NCBI GenBank assembly: GCA_023389155.1
Contig: JAEWEV010000019.1
Span: forward strand, 1 to 64,000
Source: Pseudomonadota bacterium
GTDB lineage: Bacteria; Pseudomonadota; Gammaproteobacteria; Burkholderiales; Burkholderiaceae_B
Reading direction: 5' to 3'
Length of the DNA: 64,000 nt
Under the pieces are notes generated by a model that was not told the DNA's origin, did no database searches, and worked only from the letters and a program-made list of their open reading frames with translations. The translations under genes were made by a program, and so were the position numbers. This document shows, piece after piece, positions 1 through 7,960 of this stretch. The first letter of the stretch is position 1; every line of letters starts with the position of its first letter.

Positions 1-1
1 G

Positions 2-76
2 GATTACGCCATCCACGGCGCGCATATCATCGTTGATGGGACGGATAATCTCTGGGAGGTTCAAGGCAAATCCTGA
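2..76 (+). CDS. C-terminal fragment of an unidentified protein
   Basis: An open frame enters from the left window edge and ends at a TGA at 74-76, giving 24 residues that end in WEVQGKS. The fragment is too short to name the family. I checked it against the ArgJ C-terminus I remember from the Bordetella neighbourhood and it does not match. It is followed by about 130 bp of non-coding sequence before the next gene, so it probably belongs to a separate transcript. Confidence 0.4.
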   Translation, partial: DYAIHGAHIIVDGTDNLWEVQGKS

Positions 77-120
77 AGCATAAAAGGGAATTAACTCACG
101 GCAAGCTGTGATTATATTCC

Positions 121-155
121 AGGCCGCCGCAAGAAACAGACAAAGGCCTTTTTTT
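121..155 (+). terminator. weak candidate terminator
   Basis: AGGCC at 121-125 can pair with GGCCT at 145-149 and is followed directly by a run of seven T (149-155). The stem is only 5 bp and the loop about 19 nt, so the T-run is the stronger part of the evidence. It would end transcription of the gene that enters from the left. Confidence 0.3.
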
Positions 156-204
156 GATGATAATGTATGCGTTTTGACCGCTATTGACGACACAGGACAT
201 ACCA

Positions 205-1125
205 GTGAGCAGCCCCGATTCTTCTACCGACCTCTCTTCCCTGATTGAACGAGCCGACCAGGTTCTGCGCCAGCTGGCCGCATGGCTGCCGCCTGCTCCG
301 CCGCCAGTGGACTGGAGCGCGCACGCCTTTCGCTGGCGCCGCAAGGGGTCAACGGGCTGGCTCGAAGCCGTCAAACACATTTCCACGATTCACAAGGACG
401 ACCTGCTGCATATTGAACGGCAGCGGGATACTATCGACCGGAATACCCGTCATTTTCTGGAGCAGAAGCCCGCCAACAACGTCCTGATGACAGGTGCACG
501 CGGGACTGGCAAGAGTTCGCTGGTCAAGGCCATGCTGGCCGAATATGCACCCCGGGGTCTGCGTCTTGTCGAAATGGACAAGTCCGATCTGGCAGACCTG
601 ACCGATCTGGTTGATATTGTGGCGGGACGCCCCGAGAGATTCATCATCTTCTGTGATGACCTGTCTTTCGAGGAAGGTGAGGCAGGTTACAAGGCGCTCA
701 AATCAGTTCTGGATGGCTCCATCGCCTCGGCGGGCGATAATGTCCTGATTTACGCGACCTCGAACCGCAGGCATCTGATGCCCGAGTACATGAACGAAAA
801 CCTGTCCACCAAGCACCAGCCGGATGGGGAAATTCATCCTGGCGAAACCGTTGAAGAAAAAATCTCCCTTTCCGAACGTTTTGGTATCTGGCTCTCTTTC
901 TACCCTTTCCGCCAGGACGATTATCTGGATATTGTGGCCCACTGGTTGCGGGAACTGGGCTGCCCGCCCGAATTTATCGAAGAAAGCCGCACCGAAGCGC
1001 TGCAATGGACGCTGGAACGCGGTTCCCGTTCCGGGCGCGTCGCCCGGCATTTCGCCCGCGACTGGGCTGCCAGACATATGCCGACAGACACTGGCGCGCA
1101 AGCCGGAAGCGGAGCAAAATCATGA
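205..1125 (+). CDS. DUF815-family P-loop ATPase
   Basis: This 306-residue protein belongs to the DUF815 group of AAA-like ATPases, whose role is not established. A Walker A motif GARGTGKSS lies near residues 97-105, and FIIFCDDLSF some 50 residues later is a good Walker B. I chose GTG 205 because AGGA at 194-197 sits 7 nt upstream; an in-frame TTG at 184 would add seven residues. The C-terminal part contains the helical lid segment ending in RVARHFARDW. The stop overlaps the next start by 4 bp (ATGA), so it is probably translationally coupled to the Nudix gene. No signal peptide or membrane segment is visible, so it should be cytoplasmic. Confidence 0.85.
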   Translation: MSSPDSSTDLSSLIERADQVLRQLAAWLPPAPPPVDWSAHAFRWRRKGSTGWLEAVKHISTIHKDDLLHIERQRDTIDRNTRHFLEQKPANNVLMTGARGTGKSSLVKAMLAEYAPRGLRLVEMDKSDLADLTDLVDIVAGRPERFIIFCDDLSFEEGEAGYKALKSVLDGSIASAGDNVLIYATSNRRHLMPEYMNENLSTKHQPDGEIHPGETVEEKISLSERFGIWLSFYPFRQDDYLDIVAHWLRELGCPPEFIEESRTEALQWTLERGSRSGRVARHFARDWAARHMPTDTGAQAGSGAKS

Positions 1126-2093
1126 ACGACACGAAGCCCTATATCAAAGTGGTCGTTGGCGTGATTCTGGATTCGGACACCGGCAAAGTGCTGCTGGGTC
1201 AGCGTCCCAAGGGCAAGCCCTGGGAAGACTGGTGGGAATTTCCCGGTGGCAAGATCGAAACGGGCGAGACCGAAAAACAGGCGCTGGCGCGCGAACTCCG
1301 GGAAGAGCTGGGTATAACGGTCCAGGCCTGCACTCCGTGGGTCACCTTTACCTATGAATATCCCAAAACCATCGTCAATCTGGCATTCTGGCGGGTTACA
1401 GGATGGACAGGAAAGCCGACCTCACTGGAAGATCAGAAGCTGGCCTGGACCACGCCCGACAGCGCCGCCGAACTGGGCGACCTGCTGCCGGCCTCTCTTC
1501 CACCCTTGCGCTGGCTCACATTACCGGATCAGTACGCGCTTTCCAGTATTGGTCAGCCCGAACATGCCGATGCCTGGCTGGAGACCTTGCAGCAACAGCT
1601 TGACAGGGGCATCCGTCTTGTCCAGCTGCGCGAACCGGCGTGGCCGGCCGGGCCGGCGGATCCCGCACTGAAAACCGTTTTTGATCGCGCCATAGAACGC
1701 TGTCACAAAGCCGGGGCACGTGTGCTGATCAACAGCGTGCATCCCAAAGCCTGGTGGAAGCAGGCAGACGGCGTGCAGTTGCGGGCCCAGGATGCCTTGC
1801 TGAGCGATGAACGACCGCTGCCTGAAGACCGATATCTGGTTGGCGTCTCTGCGCATCACACGGCCGATGTACTTTATGCACAGGTACTGGGTGCAGATTT
1901 TGTGGTGTTGGGACATGTACTGGATACACCGTCGCACCCGGGGGAAGCGGCACTGGGCTGGGAGTCGTTTGCCGGAATTGCACGCGAGGCAGGCCTGCCG
2001 GTATACGCCATTGGTGGTCAGTCAATCGCCACACTGGAAACGGCGCGTGAGCATGGCGCTCACGGTATTGCCGCGATCCGGGGACTCGGCTGA
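1122..2093 (+). CDS. Nudix hydrolase (MutT-like) fused to a thiamine-phosphate-synthase-like domain
   Basis: A 323-residue two-domain protein. The N-terminal half is MutT-like: the Nudix box runs from GGKIETGET (about residue 42) to RELREELGI (about 64) and has the expected REUXEE core, so it probably hydrolyses oxidised nucleotides such as 8-oxo-dGTP. From about residue 160 the sequence (GIRLVQLRE, later GADFVVLGHV and VYAIGGQS) resembles the TenI/ThiE TIM-barrel family. Whether that half makes thiamine phosphate cannot be told, because such MutT fusions are common in proteobacteria and the role of the second domain is unclear to me. The frame is open further upstream, but ATG 1122 overlaps the previous stop by 4 bp and agrees with the family start. 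Confidence 0.88.
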   Translation: MNDTKPYIKVVVGVILDSDTGKVLLGQRPKGKPWEDWWEFPGGKIETGETEKQALARELREELGITVQACTPWVTFTYEYPKTIVNLAFWRVTGWTGKPTSLEDQKLAWTTPDSAAELGDLLPASLPPLRWLTLPDQYALSSIGQPEHADAWLETLQQQLDRGIRLVQLREPAWPAGPADPALKTVFDRAIERCHKAGARVLINSVHPKAWWKQADGVQLRAQDALLSDERPLPEDRYLVGVSAHHTADVLYAQVLGADFVVLGHVLDTPSHPGEAALGWESFAGIAREAGLPVYAIGGQSIATLETAREHGAHGIAAIRGLG

Positions 2094-2105
2094 TATCAGG
2101 AATCA

Positions 2106-2121
2106 GGCTATCTCGATAGCC
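2106..2121. repeat. short hairpin between convergent genes
   Basis: GGCTAT and ATAGCC form a perfect 6-bp stem around the tetraloop CTCG in the 64-bp gap between two convergent genes. No T-run follows on either strand. It may mark a transcript end, but this is inference only. Confidence 0.3.
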
Positions 2122-2157
2122 TTGGCACTCATGCTAAGGCAAAATCACCGATGACGT

Positions 2158-3117
2158 TTAATCACAATTGCCATTGAACAGCGCCTGCTTGTTGCTGGAG
2201 GATGCCTGACGGACAAAACAGCCGGGCTCCACATCATGGGTCAGCCATACGTTACCACCAATGACGGCACCTTTGCCGATGGTGACGCGACCCAGCACGG
2301 TTGCGCCCGAGTAAATCACAACATCATCCTCCACAATCGGATGACGGGCAATGCCTTTGCTCAGATCGCCATTGCTGTCAGTCGGGAAACTCTTGGCGCC
2401 CAGCGTCACGTTCTGGTATAGCCGTACCCGCTCGCCGATGATGGCGGTCTCGCCAATCACTACGCCAGTACCATGGTCGATAAAGAATCCCGCGCCGATT
2501 TGCGCGCCAGGATGAATATCAATACCTGTCTGTCCGTGCGCCAATTCTGCGGCAATCCGCGCGACCAGCGGCACACCCAGCTTGTACAGGCAATGGGCCA
2601 GACGATGATAGACCATGGCCAGTACGCCCGGATAGCACAGCAGGACCTCATCCACACTTTTGGCTGCCGGGTCGCCTGAATAGGCAGCATACACATCGGT
2701 ATCCAGCAAGGTGCGAACCTGAGGCAGCTTGCGGGAGAACTGCCTGACGATGTCGACAGATTTTTCTTCCAGCTCTTCGGGCTCGACCATGTCATTGCGG
2801 TGCTGGTGGCGCACTTCAAGCCGCACCTGGGTCAGCAGCGTATTGAGTGCCACGCCCACGGTATGACCCACATAGAAATCTTCGTTTTCCTGTAACAGAT
2901 CGTTGGGCCCCAGGCGCATTGGAAACAGTGCCCCGATCAGTTTTTCCAGGGCTTCATTGATTGTATGCGGCGACGGCAGATGGCGGCCGCCCATTTCTTT
3001 GAGACGATTCTGGTCGGTACGCCATTTGATGCGTGCATCACGCAGTCCCATAACGATTTCATCAAGAGGGAAAGTCTGGGGATTGACCGCAGACGAGTCG
3101 CATTTATAGATTGGCAT
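2158..3117 (-). CDS. cysE: serine O-acetyltransferase (EpsC/SrpH-like CysE family)
   Basis: A 319-residue enzyme expected to transfer acetyl from acetyl-CoA to L-serine, giving O-acetylserine for cysteine synthesis. A long N-terminal helical region (to about residue 180) precedes a left-handed beta-helix with hexapeptide repeats. The active-site segment DIHPGAQIGAGFFIDHGTG supplies the conserved Asp and His, followed by VVIGETAIIGERVRLYQ. The length fits the longer EpsC/SrpH branch rather than the 270-residue E. coli CysE. I prefer ATG 3117 (MPIYKCDSS) to a TTG 39 nt upstream because AACAGG precedes it, though spacing is long. It is transcribed alone, convergent with the Nudix gene. Confidence 0.88.
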   Translation of the reverse strand: MPIYKCDSSAVNPQTFPLDEIVMGLRDARIKWRTDQNRLKEMGGRHLPSPHTINEALEKLIGALFPMRLGPNDLLQENEDFYVGHTVGVALNTLLTQVRLEVRHQHRNDMVEPEELEEKSVDIVRQFSRKLPQVRTLLDTDVYAAYSGDPAAKSVDEVLLCYPGVLAMVYHRLAHCLYKLGVPLVARIAAELAHGQTGIDIHPGAQIGAGFFIDHGTGVVIGETAIIGERVRLYQNVTLGAKSFPTDSNGDLSKGIARHPIVEDDVVIYSGATVLGRVTIGKGAVIGGNVWLTHDVEPGCFVRQASSSNKQALFNGNCD

Positions 3118-3203
3118 AGCTGTAAAAACCTGTTCGTAATTCGGGGTTGAATGCAAAAGAATATAACGATTTTTACCACACTACGGCGCTGGCGAACGAA
3201 GAA

Positions 3204-3220
3204 CCCTGATGACATCAGGG
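3204..3220. repeat. perfect inverted repeat between cysE and the efflux operon
   Basis: CCCTGATG and CATCAGGG flank a single central base. In an RNA read from the minus strand, CCCTGAT/ATCAGGG would form a 7-bp stem with a 3-nt loop followed by TTCTTCG. It could therefore end the mdtABC transcript, or it could be an operator about 87 bp upstream of cysE. A second hairpin, CCGGC-N5-GCCGG near 3231-3246, lies next to it. The sequence alone does not decide. Confidence 0.4.
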
Positions 3221-3329
3221 CATTATCGCAACCGGCGTGGTGCCGGCGTTCGTACGCGAATGATTGCAGATCCGGGGCGTGGCCGGCAAGAGATCCAACC
3301 ACAACCGCAATACCGTCGGTCAAGGACCG

Positions 3330-4772
3330 TCAGGGCGCAGCCCTGCGCTCCAGCTGCTGTTTATCCCAGCCGCCGCCAAGCGCAGCAATCAGCTGCACAC
3401 TGGCCTGCAGGCGCTGGCTTTCCAGCTGTAATGCCGTCTGTTCGGCGGAATAAGCCGTGGATTGTACCTGCACCACACTCAGGTAATCCACCAGGCCAGC
3501 CAGATACTGGTTCTGCGTGATGGCCAGCGACTGGCGGGCCGCTGCCAGTGCACGCAGTTGCGCCGCCTGCTGGCGTTCCAGCACTCTCAGCGAACTGATC
3601 GCATCTTCAACTTCCTGCAGCCCTGTCAGTACGGTCTGGCGATAGGCCGCCACTTCGGCGCGATAGGAGGCTTTGGACGCGTCAATGGCACCGCTGCGCG
3701 CGCCTGCGTCAACCAGCGTCATGGCCAGCGCCGGTCCGAGCGACCAGAACTGCAGCGGTGAAGCCAGCCACTGAGCCAGTGTGGAAGTCGTATTGCCGAT
3801 AGATCCACCCAGGGTCAGATCAGGAAACCAGGCGGACTGGGCAACGCCAATCTGGGCGTTGGCGGCAGCCACACGTCTTTCGGCTGCAACAATATCAGGA
3901 CGACGCAGCAGCAGCGTGGACGGCACGTCCACGGGAATGCCAGGCACCTTGACCTCATAAGCTTTGGGTTCGATGGCAAACGCCGATGGAGGCTGCCCTA
4001 TCAGGACCGCGATCGCGTGTTCCAATAGACTGCGATCGGCTTCGATGGCGATGGCCGAGGCCCGTGCGCTCTCAAGCTGGGCCTCGGCAGTGACGACATC
4101 GGCCCGTGCGGCAACGCCCTGCTGGTAACGGTTCTGGTTGACCTGCACAGAACGTTCGTAGGCACGAACATTGGCCTTGAGCAGGCGCTGACGCTCATCC
4201 AGCATACGCAGCGCAAAGTAATTCTGCGCCAGCGTGGACTGCATGCTCAAACGCGCGGCAGCCACGTCGGCACGGCTGGCCTGCTCATCGCTTTTGCTGC
4301 TTTCATACTGGCGGCGCAATTTGCCCCATAGATCGGCTTCCCACTGCAACGATACCGAGCCGCTGACGCTATTGCCGACCCCACCGGCAGCCGATTTGCT
4401 GCGATCACCGGACAGGCTGATACCTGCAGTCGGAAAAAATGAAGATCGGGTCTGTGCCGTGGTAGCCACGGCCTGGTCATAGCGGGCAATGGACTGCGCC
4501 AGCGTCTGGTTGGACGTGTTCAGACTGTCGATCAGACTGTTCAGCAGCGGATCCTGATAACGCTGCCACCAGCTGTCACTGGCCAGTGGATCACCGGGGC
4601 GGGCCTGCACCCAGCCCTGGGCGGACTTGAAACCAACGCCGACATCCTGGGCGGGCGGCGCCTTGTAATCCGGCCCTACGGCGCAGGCCGCCAGCAACAA
4701 CAGGCATGAAACTGCCGCACTGATGCGCAGCGGTCTGAATGGCGGAAATGCAGGATACTTGGTAGGTTTCAT
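3330..4772 (-). CDS. outer-membrane efflux lipoprotein (NodT/OprM family)
   Basis: A 480-residue outer-membrane factor that would form the trimeric exit duct for the RND pump encoded just upstream. A lipoprotein signal peptide is clear: arginines, the hydrophobic stretch SCLLLLAACAV, and the lipobox LAAC with the acylated Cys at about residue 30, then the typical VGPDYKAP. Two related long-helix halves follow, with the family segment LLLRRPDIVAAERRVAAANA in the second half. ATG 4772 has no strong Shine-Dalgarno sequence. It lies 62 bp downstream of mdtC, so it is probably the last gene of the operon. Confidence 0.92.
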   Translation of the reverse strand: MKPTKYPAFPPFRPLRISAAVSCLLLLAACAVGPDYKAPPAQDVGVGFKSAQGWVQARPGDPLASDSWWQRYQDPLLNSLIDSLNTSNQTLAQSIARYDQAVATTAQTRSSFFPTAGISLSGDRSKSAAGGVGNSVSGSVSLQWEADLWGKLRRQYESSKSDEQASRADVAAARLSMQSTLAQNYFALRMLDERQRLLKANVRAYERSVQVNQNRYQQGVAARADVVTAEAQLESARASAIAIEADRSLLEHAIAVLIGQPPSAFAIEPKAYEVKVPGIPVDVPSTLLLRRPDIVAAERRVAAANAQIGVAQSAWFPDLTLGGSIGNTTSTLAQWLASPLQFWSLGPALAMTLVDAGARSGAIDASKASYRAEVAAYRQTVLTGLQEVEDAISSLRVLERQQAAQLRALAAARQSLAITQNQYLAGLVDYLSVVQVQSTAYSAEQTALQLESQRLQASVQLIAALGGGWDKQQLERRAAP

Positions 4773-4834
4773 TACGCGGGATTCACGACAGTTGATTCAA
4801 AAAATTCACGTCATCACATACATTGCCGGCATGC

Positions 4835-7800
4835 TCACTGCCCGGGACGACGAGCGGTACCGCCGGCATCCGGTGGCGTGTTCCTGTTTGAGCGGCGTCG
4901 AGCAAAGGTATAACGCAGGCGATCCAGATAAATATACACGACCGGCGTCGTAAACAGGGTCAATATCTGACTCAGAAACAGGCCGCCGACGATAGCAATA
5001 CCCAATGGCTGGCGCATTTCCACGCCGGCACCGGTGGCCAGGATCAGCGGAACGGCGCCGAACATGGCGGCCATGGTCGTCATCATGATGGGACGGAAAC
5101 GCACGATGCAAGCTTCAAAAATTGCCTCTTCGGGTGGTACGTTCTTTTCCCGCTCCAGTCCCAGGGCAAAGTCCACCATGATAATGGCATTTTTCTTGAC
5201 GATACCAATGAGCAGAAACACGCCGATCAGCGCAATCACGGTAAATTCCATATTGAATAGAAGGAGTGCCAGCAGCGCCCCTACCCCGGCCGACGGCAGC
5301 GTGGACAAAATGGTGAGTGGGTGCATATAGCTTTCGTAAAGCATGCCCAGTACCAGATACATCACGACCAACGCCCCCAGAATCAGCAAGGGCTGCTGCG
5401 ACGAGGACTGCTGAAAGAGCTGTGCGTTGCCGCCAAAGCCCGCCTGGATTTCATTGGCCGGCAGGCCAATGCGCGCAACGGCATCTTCGATGGCGTTGCT
5501 GGCTTCCTCCAGCGACACGCCTTCTGCCAGCGAAAACGAGACGGAGTCGGACGCCATCAGCCCCTGGTGTGAGACCGAGAGCGGCGAGGTGCCAACCTGG
5601 AACGAAGCAAAGGCCGACAGCGGCACCAGTTTGCCGTCCGATGCAATGATCTGCACCGTTTTAAGCACTTCCGGATCCTGGGCGTATTTGATGTCCACGC
5701 CCATGACCACCTGATACTGGTTCAGGTCGCTGTAGATCGTCGAGACCTGGCGCTGGCTGAACAGGTTGTTCAGCACACCGGCGATCATGGACATATCCAC
5801 GTTCAGGCGCGTCGCGCTTTCCCGGTTGATCACCAATTCAACTCGTCGCCCTTTTTCCTCGGCTTCGGACTGCACATCCACCAGTTGCGGCAATGCTGCC
5901 ATCGCCTGACGCACTTGCGGCACCCATGTGCGCAGGGTATCCAGATCACCGGACAGCAGATCATACTGATAGGAACCGGCAGAATCGCCTCCGCGGCCGA
6001 CCCGGATATCCTGCTGCGGCACCAGTGACAGACGTGCGCCCGCGATGGTCGGCAGGGACTTGCGCATGTCATTGATGATTTCGGTCGCCGACTGCGAACG
6101 CTCGGCAAAGGGTTTGAGCTGGATCAGAAAGAAGCTGCTGGTGCTGCCCCCCCGGCCGCCCGAGTAGCCCGAAACCGATTCCACATTCGGATTCTGCACG
6201 ATGGACTTGCGAAACGCTTCAAGCTTGGGAATCGTAGCAGTAAACGACGTCCCCTGATCGGCACGGAAAAAGCCCTGGATCATGCCGGTATCCTGTTCCG
6301 GGAAAAACCCCTTGGGCACCGCCACATACAAATATACGTTCAGCACCACAGTGGCCAGCAACGTCAGTAAGGTGAGGAAACGGAAACGGATGGCCAGACG
6401 AAGCATGCGCCCATAGGCGGCGACAAGCCGGTCAAAGAACAAATCCCACATCCTCTGCAGGCGATGCTTTTTCAGATTCGGCTCGTGCCTGAGCAATTGC
6501 GCACACATCATCGGCGTCAGCGTCAGCGAAACGAGCAGCGACATGCCGATGGCAATCGACAGCGTCATCGCAAATTCCAGAAACAATCTGCCAATCAATC
6601 CGCCCATAAATAGCAGCGGAATGAAAACCGCCACCAGCGAGATACTCATGCTCACGACGGTAAAGCCCACTTCCCGCGCGCCCACCAGCGCCGCGCGCAT
6701 CGGGTGCATGCCGCGTTCGATATACCGCATGACATTTTCCAGCACTACAATCGAGTCATCCACAACGAAACCGGTGGCGACAATCAGCGCCATCAGAGAG
6801 ATGGTGTTGAGCGAATAACCCAGGAAGTACATGAAGATGAAGGTACCCATCAGGGATATGGGTACTGAAATCGCCGGAATCAGTGTGGCGCGAAGGCGCT
6901 GCAGGAAAAGCATGACCACCACAATGACCAGCAGCACGGCGATGATCAATGTAAGTTCAGCCTCGTGCAGTGTGGCACGGATACTCGGTGTACGATCCTG
7001 CGCTACGTCCAGATTGACCTCTGGCGGGAGCAGCTGTTTGAGTTCCGGCAGCATCTCGTTGACTGAATCGACCGTCTGAATAATATTTGCATCAGCCTGG
7101 CGACGTATCAGCAACACCACCGCCTGTTCAGTATTAAAGAAACCTTTGTTGTACAGGCTTTCGGTGGAATCATAGACATGCGCGACATCCCGCAGGCGCA
7201 CGGCAGTATTGTTATTCCAGGCAACAATCAGATTTTCGAAGTCTTTGGCGTAACGCAGCTGCCCGTTGGTCGCCAGCTGCCACTGATATTCATTGTTGTC
7301 CAGAAAACCCTTGGGTTTAACAGAGTTGGTGGCCGCCAGGGCATTACGCACGGTATCCAGCGAGATCCCCATATTGTTGAGCATATTGGGATTCAGATCC
7401 ACGCGGACGGCAGGCAGCGAGCTGCCACCGACCGTGACTTCGCCCACGCCCCGCACCTGCGACAGCTTCTGCGCCAGAATCGTGGATGCCAGATCATACA
7501 GCTCACCCTGACCCAGCAGATCGGACGTAAGTGCAAGCACCATGACCGGTGTGGACGAGGGGTTCACATTGCGGTAGGTAGGCGGCTGCTTCATGCTGGT
7601 GGGCAGCAGTGGCCGGGCAGCATTAATGGCAGCCTGCACTTCTCGCGCAGCCGTATTCACGTTCTTGCCCAAGTCGAACATCATGAAAATCGATGTCGAG
7701 CCTTCCGAACTGCTGGACTGCATCAGATCAATGCCGGCGATATTGCCAAGAGAGCGTTCCAGCGGCGTCGCGACGCTCGATGCCATGGTCTCGGGACTCG

Positions 7801-7960
7801 CTCCCGAGAGCGACGCACGCACGATAATGACCGGCGAATCCAGTGTCGGCAAAGGCGCCACCGGCAGCAGAAAAAAGGCAACCATGCCCATTACCGCAAC
7901 CGCCAGTGCCAGCAACGAAGTGGCGACCGGCCGCAGGATGAACGGACGTGACAGACTCAT
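4835..7960 (-). CDS. mdtC: RND efflux transporter MdtC
   Basis: A 1041-residue inner-membrane proton/drug antiporter of the hydrophobe/amphiphile RND class. It has the expected two copies of a six-helix half with a large periplasmic loop after the first and seventh helices. The N-terminus SLSRPFILRPVATSLLALAV is typical, as are GFVVDDSIVVLENV in TM4 (the proton-relay Asp pair) and PLTILSTLPSAGVGALLALL near TM9-10. Two different RND subunits in tandem is the MdtB/MdtC arrangement, in which heterotrimers form; I assign MdtC by its second position. It overlaps mdtB by 4 bp (7957-7960). Substrates (bile salts, novobiocin, flavonoids or metals in relatives) cannot be inferred. Confidence 0.93.
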   Translation of the reverse strand: MSLSRPFILRPVATSLLALAVAVMGMVAFFLLPVAPLPTLDSPVIIVRASLSGASPETMASSVATPLERSLGNIAGIDLMQSSSSEGSTSIFMMFDLGKNVNTAAREVQAAINAARPLLPTSMKQPPTYRNVNPSSTPVMVLALTSDLLGQGELYDLASTILAQKLSQVRGVGEVTVGGSSLPAVRVDLNPNMLNNMGISLDTVRNALAATNSVKPKGFLDNNEYQWQLATNGQLRYAKDFENLIVAWNNNTAVRLRDVAHVYDSTESLYNKGFFNTEQAVVLLIRRQADANIIQTVDSVNEMLPELKQLLPPEVNLDVAQDRTPSIRATLHEAELTLIIAVLLVIVVVMLFLQRLRATLIPAISVPISLMGTFIFMYFLGYSLNTISLMALIVATGFVVDDSIVVLENVMRYIERGMHPMRAALVGAREVGFTVVSMSISLVAVFIPLLFMGGLIGRLFLEFAMTLSIAIGMSLLVSLTLTPMMCAQLLRHEPNLKKHRLQRMWDLFFDRLVAAYGRMLRLAIRFRFLTLLTLLATVVLNVYLYVAVPKGFFPEQDTGMIQGFFRADQGTSFTATIPKLEAFRKSIVQNPNVESVSGYSGGRGGSTSSFFLIQLKPFAERSQSATEIINDMRKSLPTIAGARLSLVPQQDIRVGRGGDSAGSYQYDLLSGDLDTLRTWVPQVRQAMAALPQLVDVQSEAEEKGRRVELVINRESATRLNVDMSMIAGVLNNLFSQRQVSTIYSDLNQYQVVMGVDIKYAQDPEVLKTVQIIASDGKLVPLSAFASFQVGTSPLSVSHQGLMASDSVSFSLAEGVSLEEASNAIEDAVARIGLPANEIQAGFGGNAQLFQQSSSQQPLLILGALVVMYLVLGMLYESYMHPLTILSTLPSAGVGALLALLLFNMEFTVIALIGVFLLIGIVKKNAIIMVDFALGLEREKNVPPEEAIFEACIVRFRPIMMTTMAAMFGAVPLILATGAGVEMRQPLGIAIVGGLFLSQILTLFTTPVVYIYLDRLRYTFARRRSNRNTPPDAGGTARRPGQ

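Noticed and set aside
1005..1121. N-terminal extension of the Nudix fusion protein
   Set aside because: It overlaps the end of the DUF815 gene in another frame; ATG 1122 gives a normal Nudix start and a 4-bp overlap.
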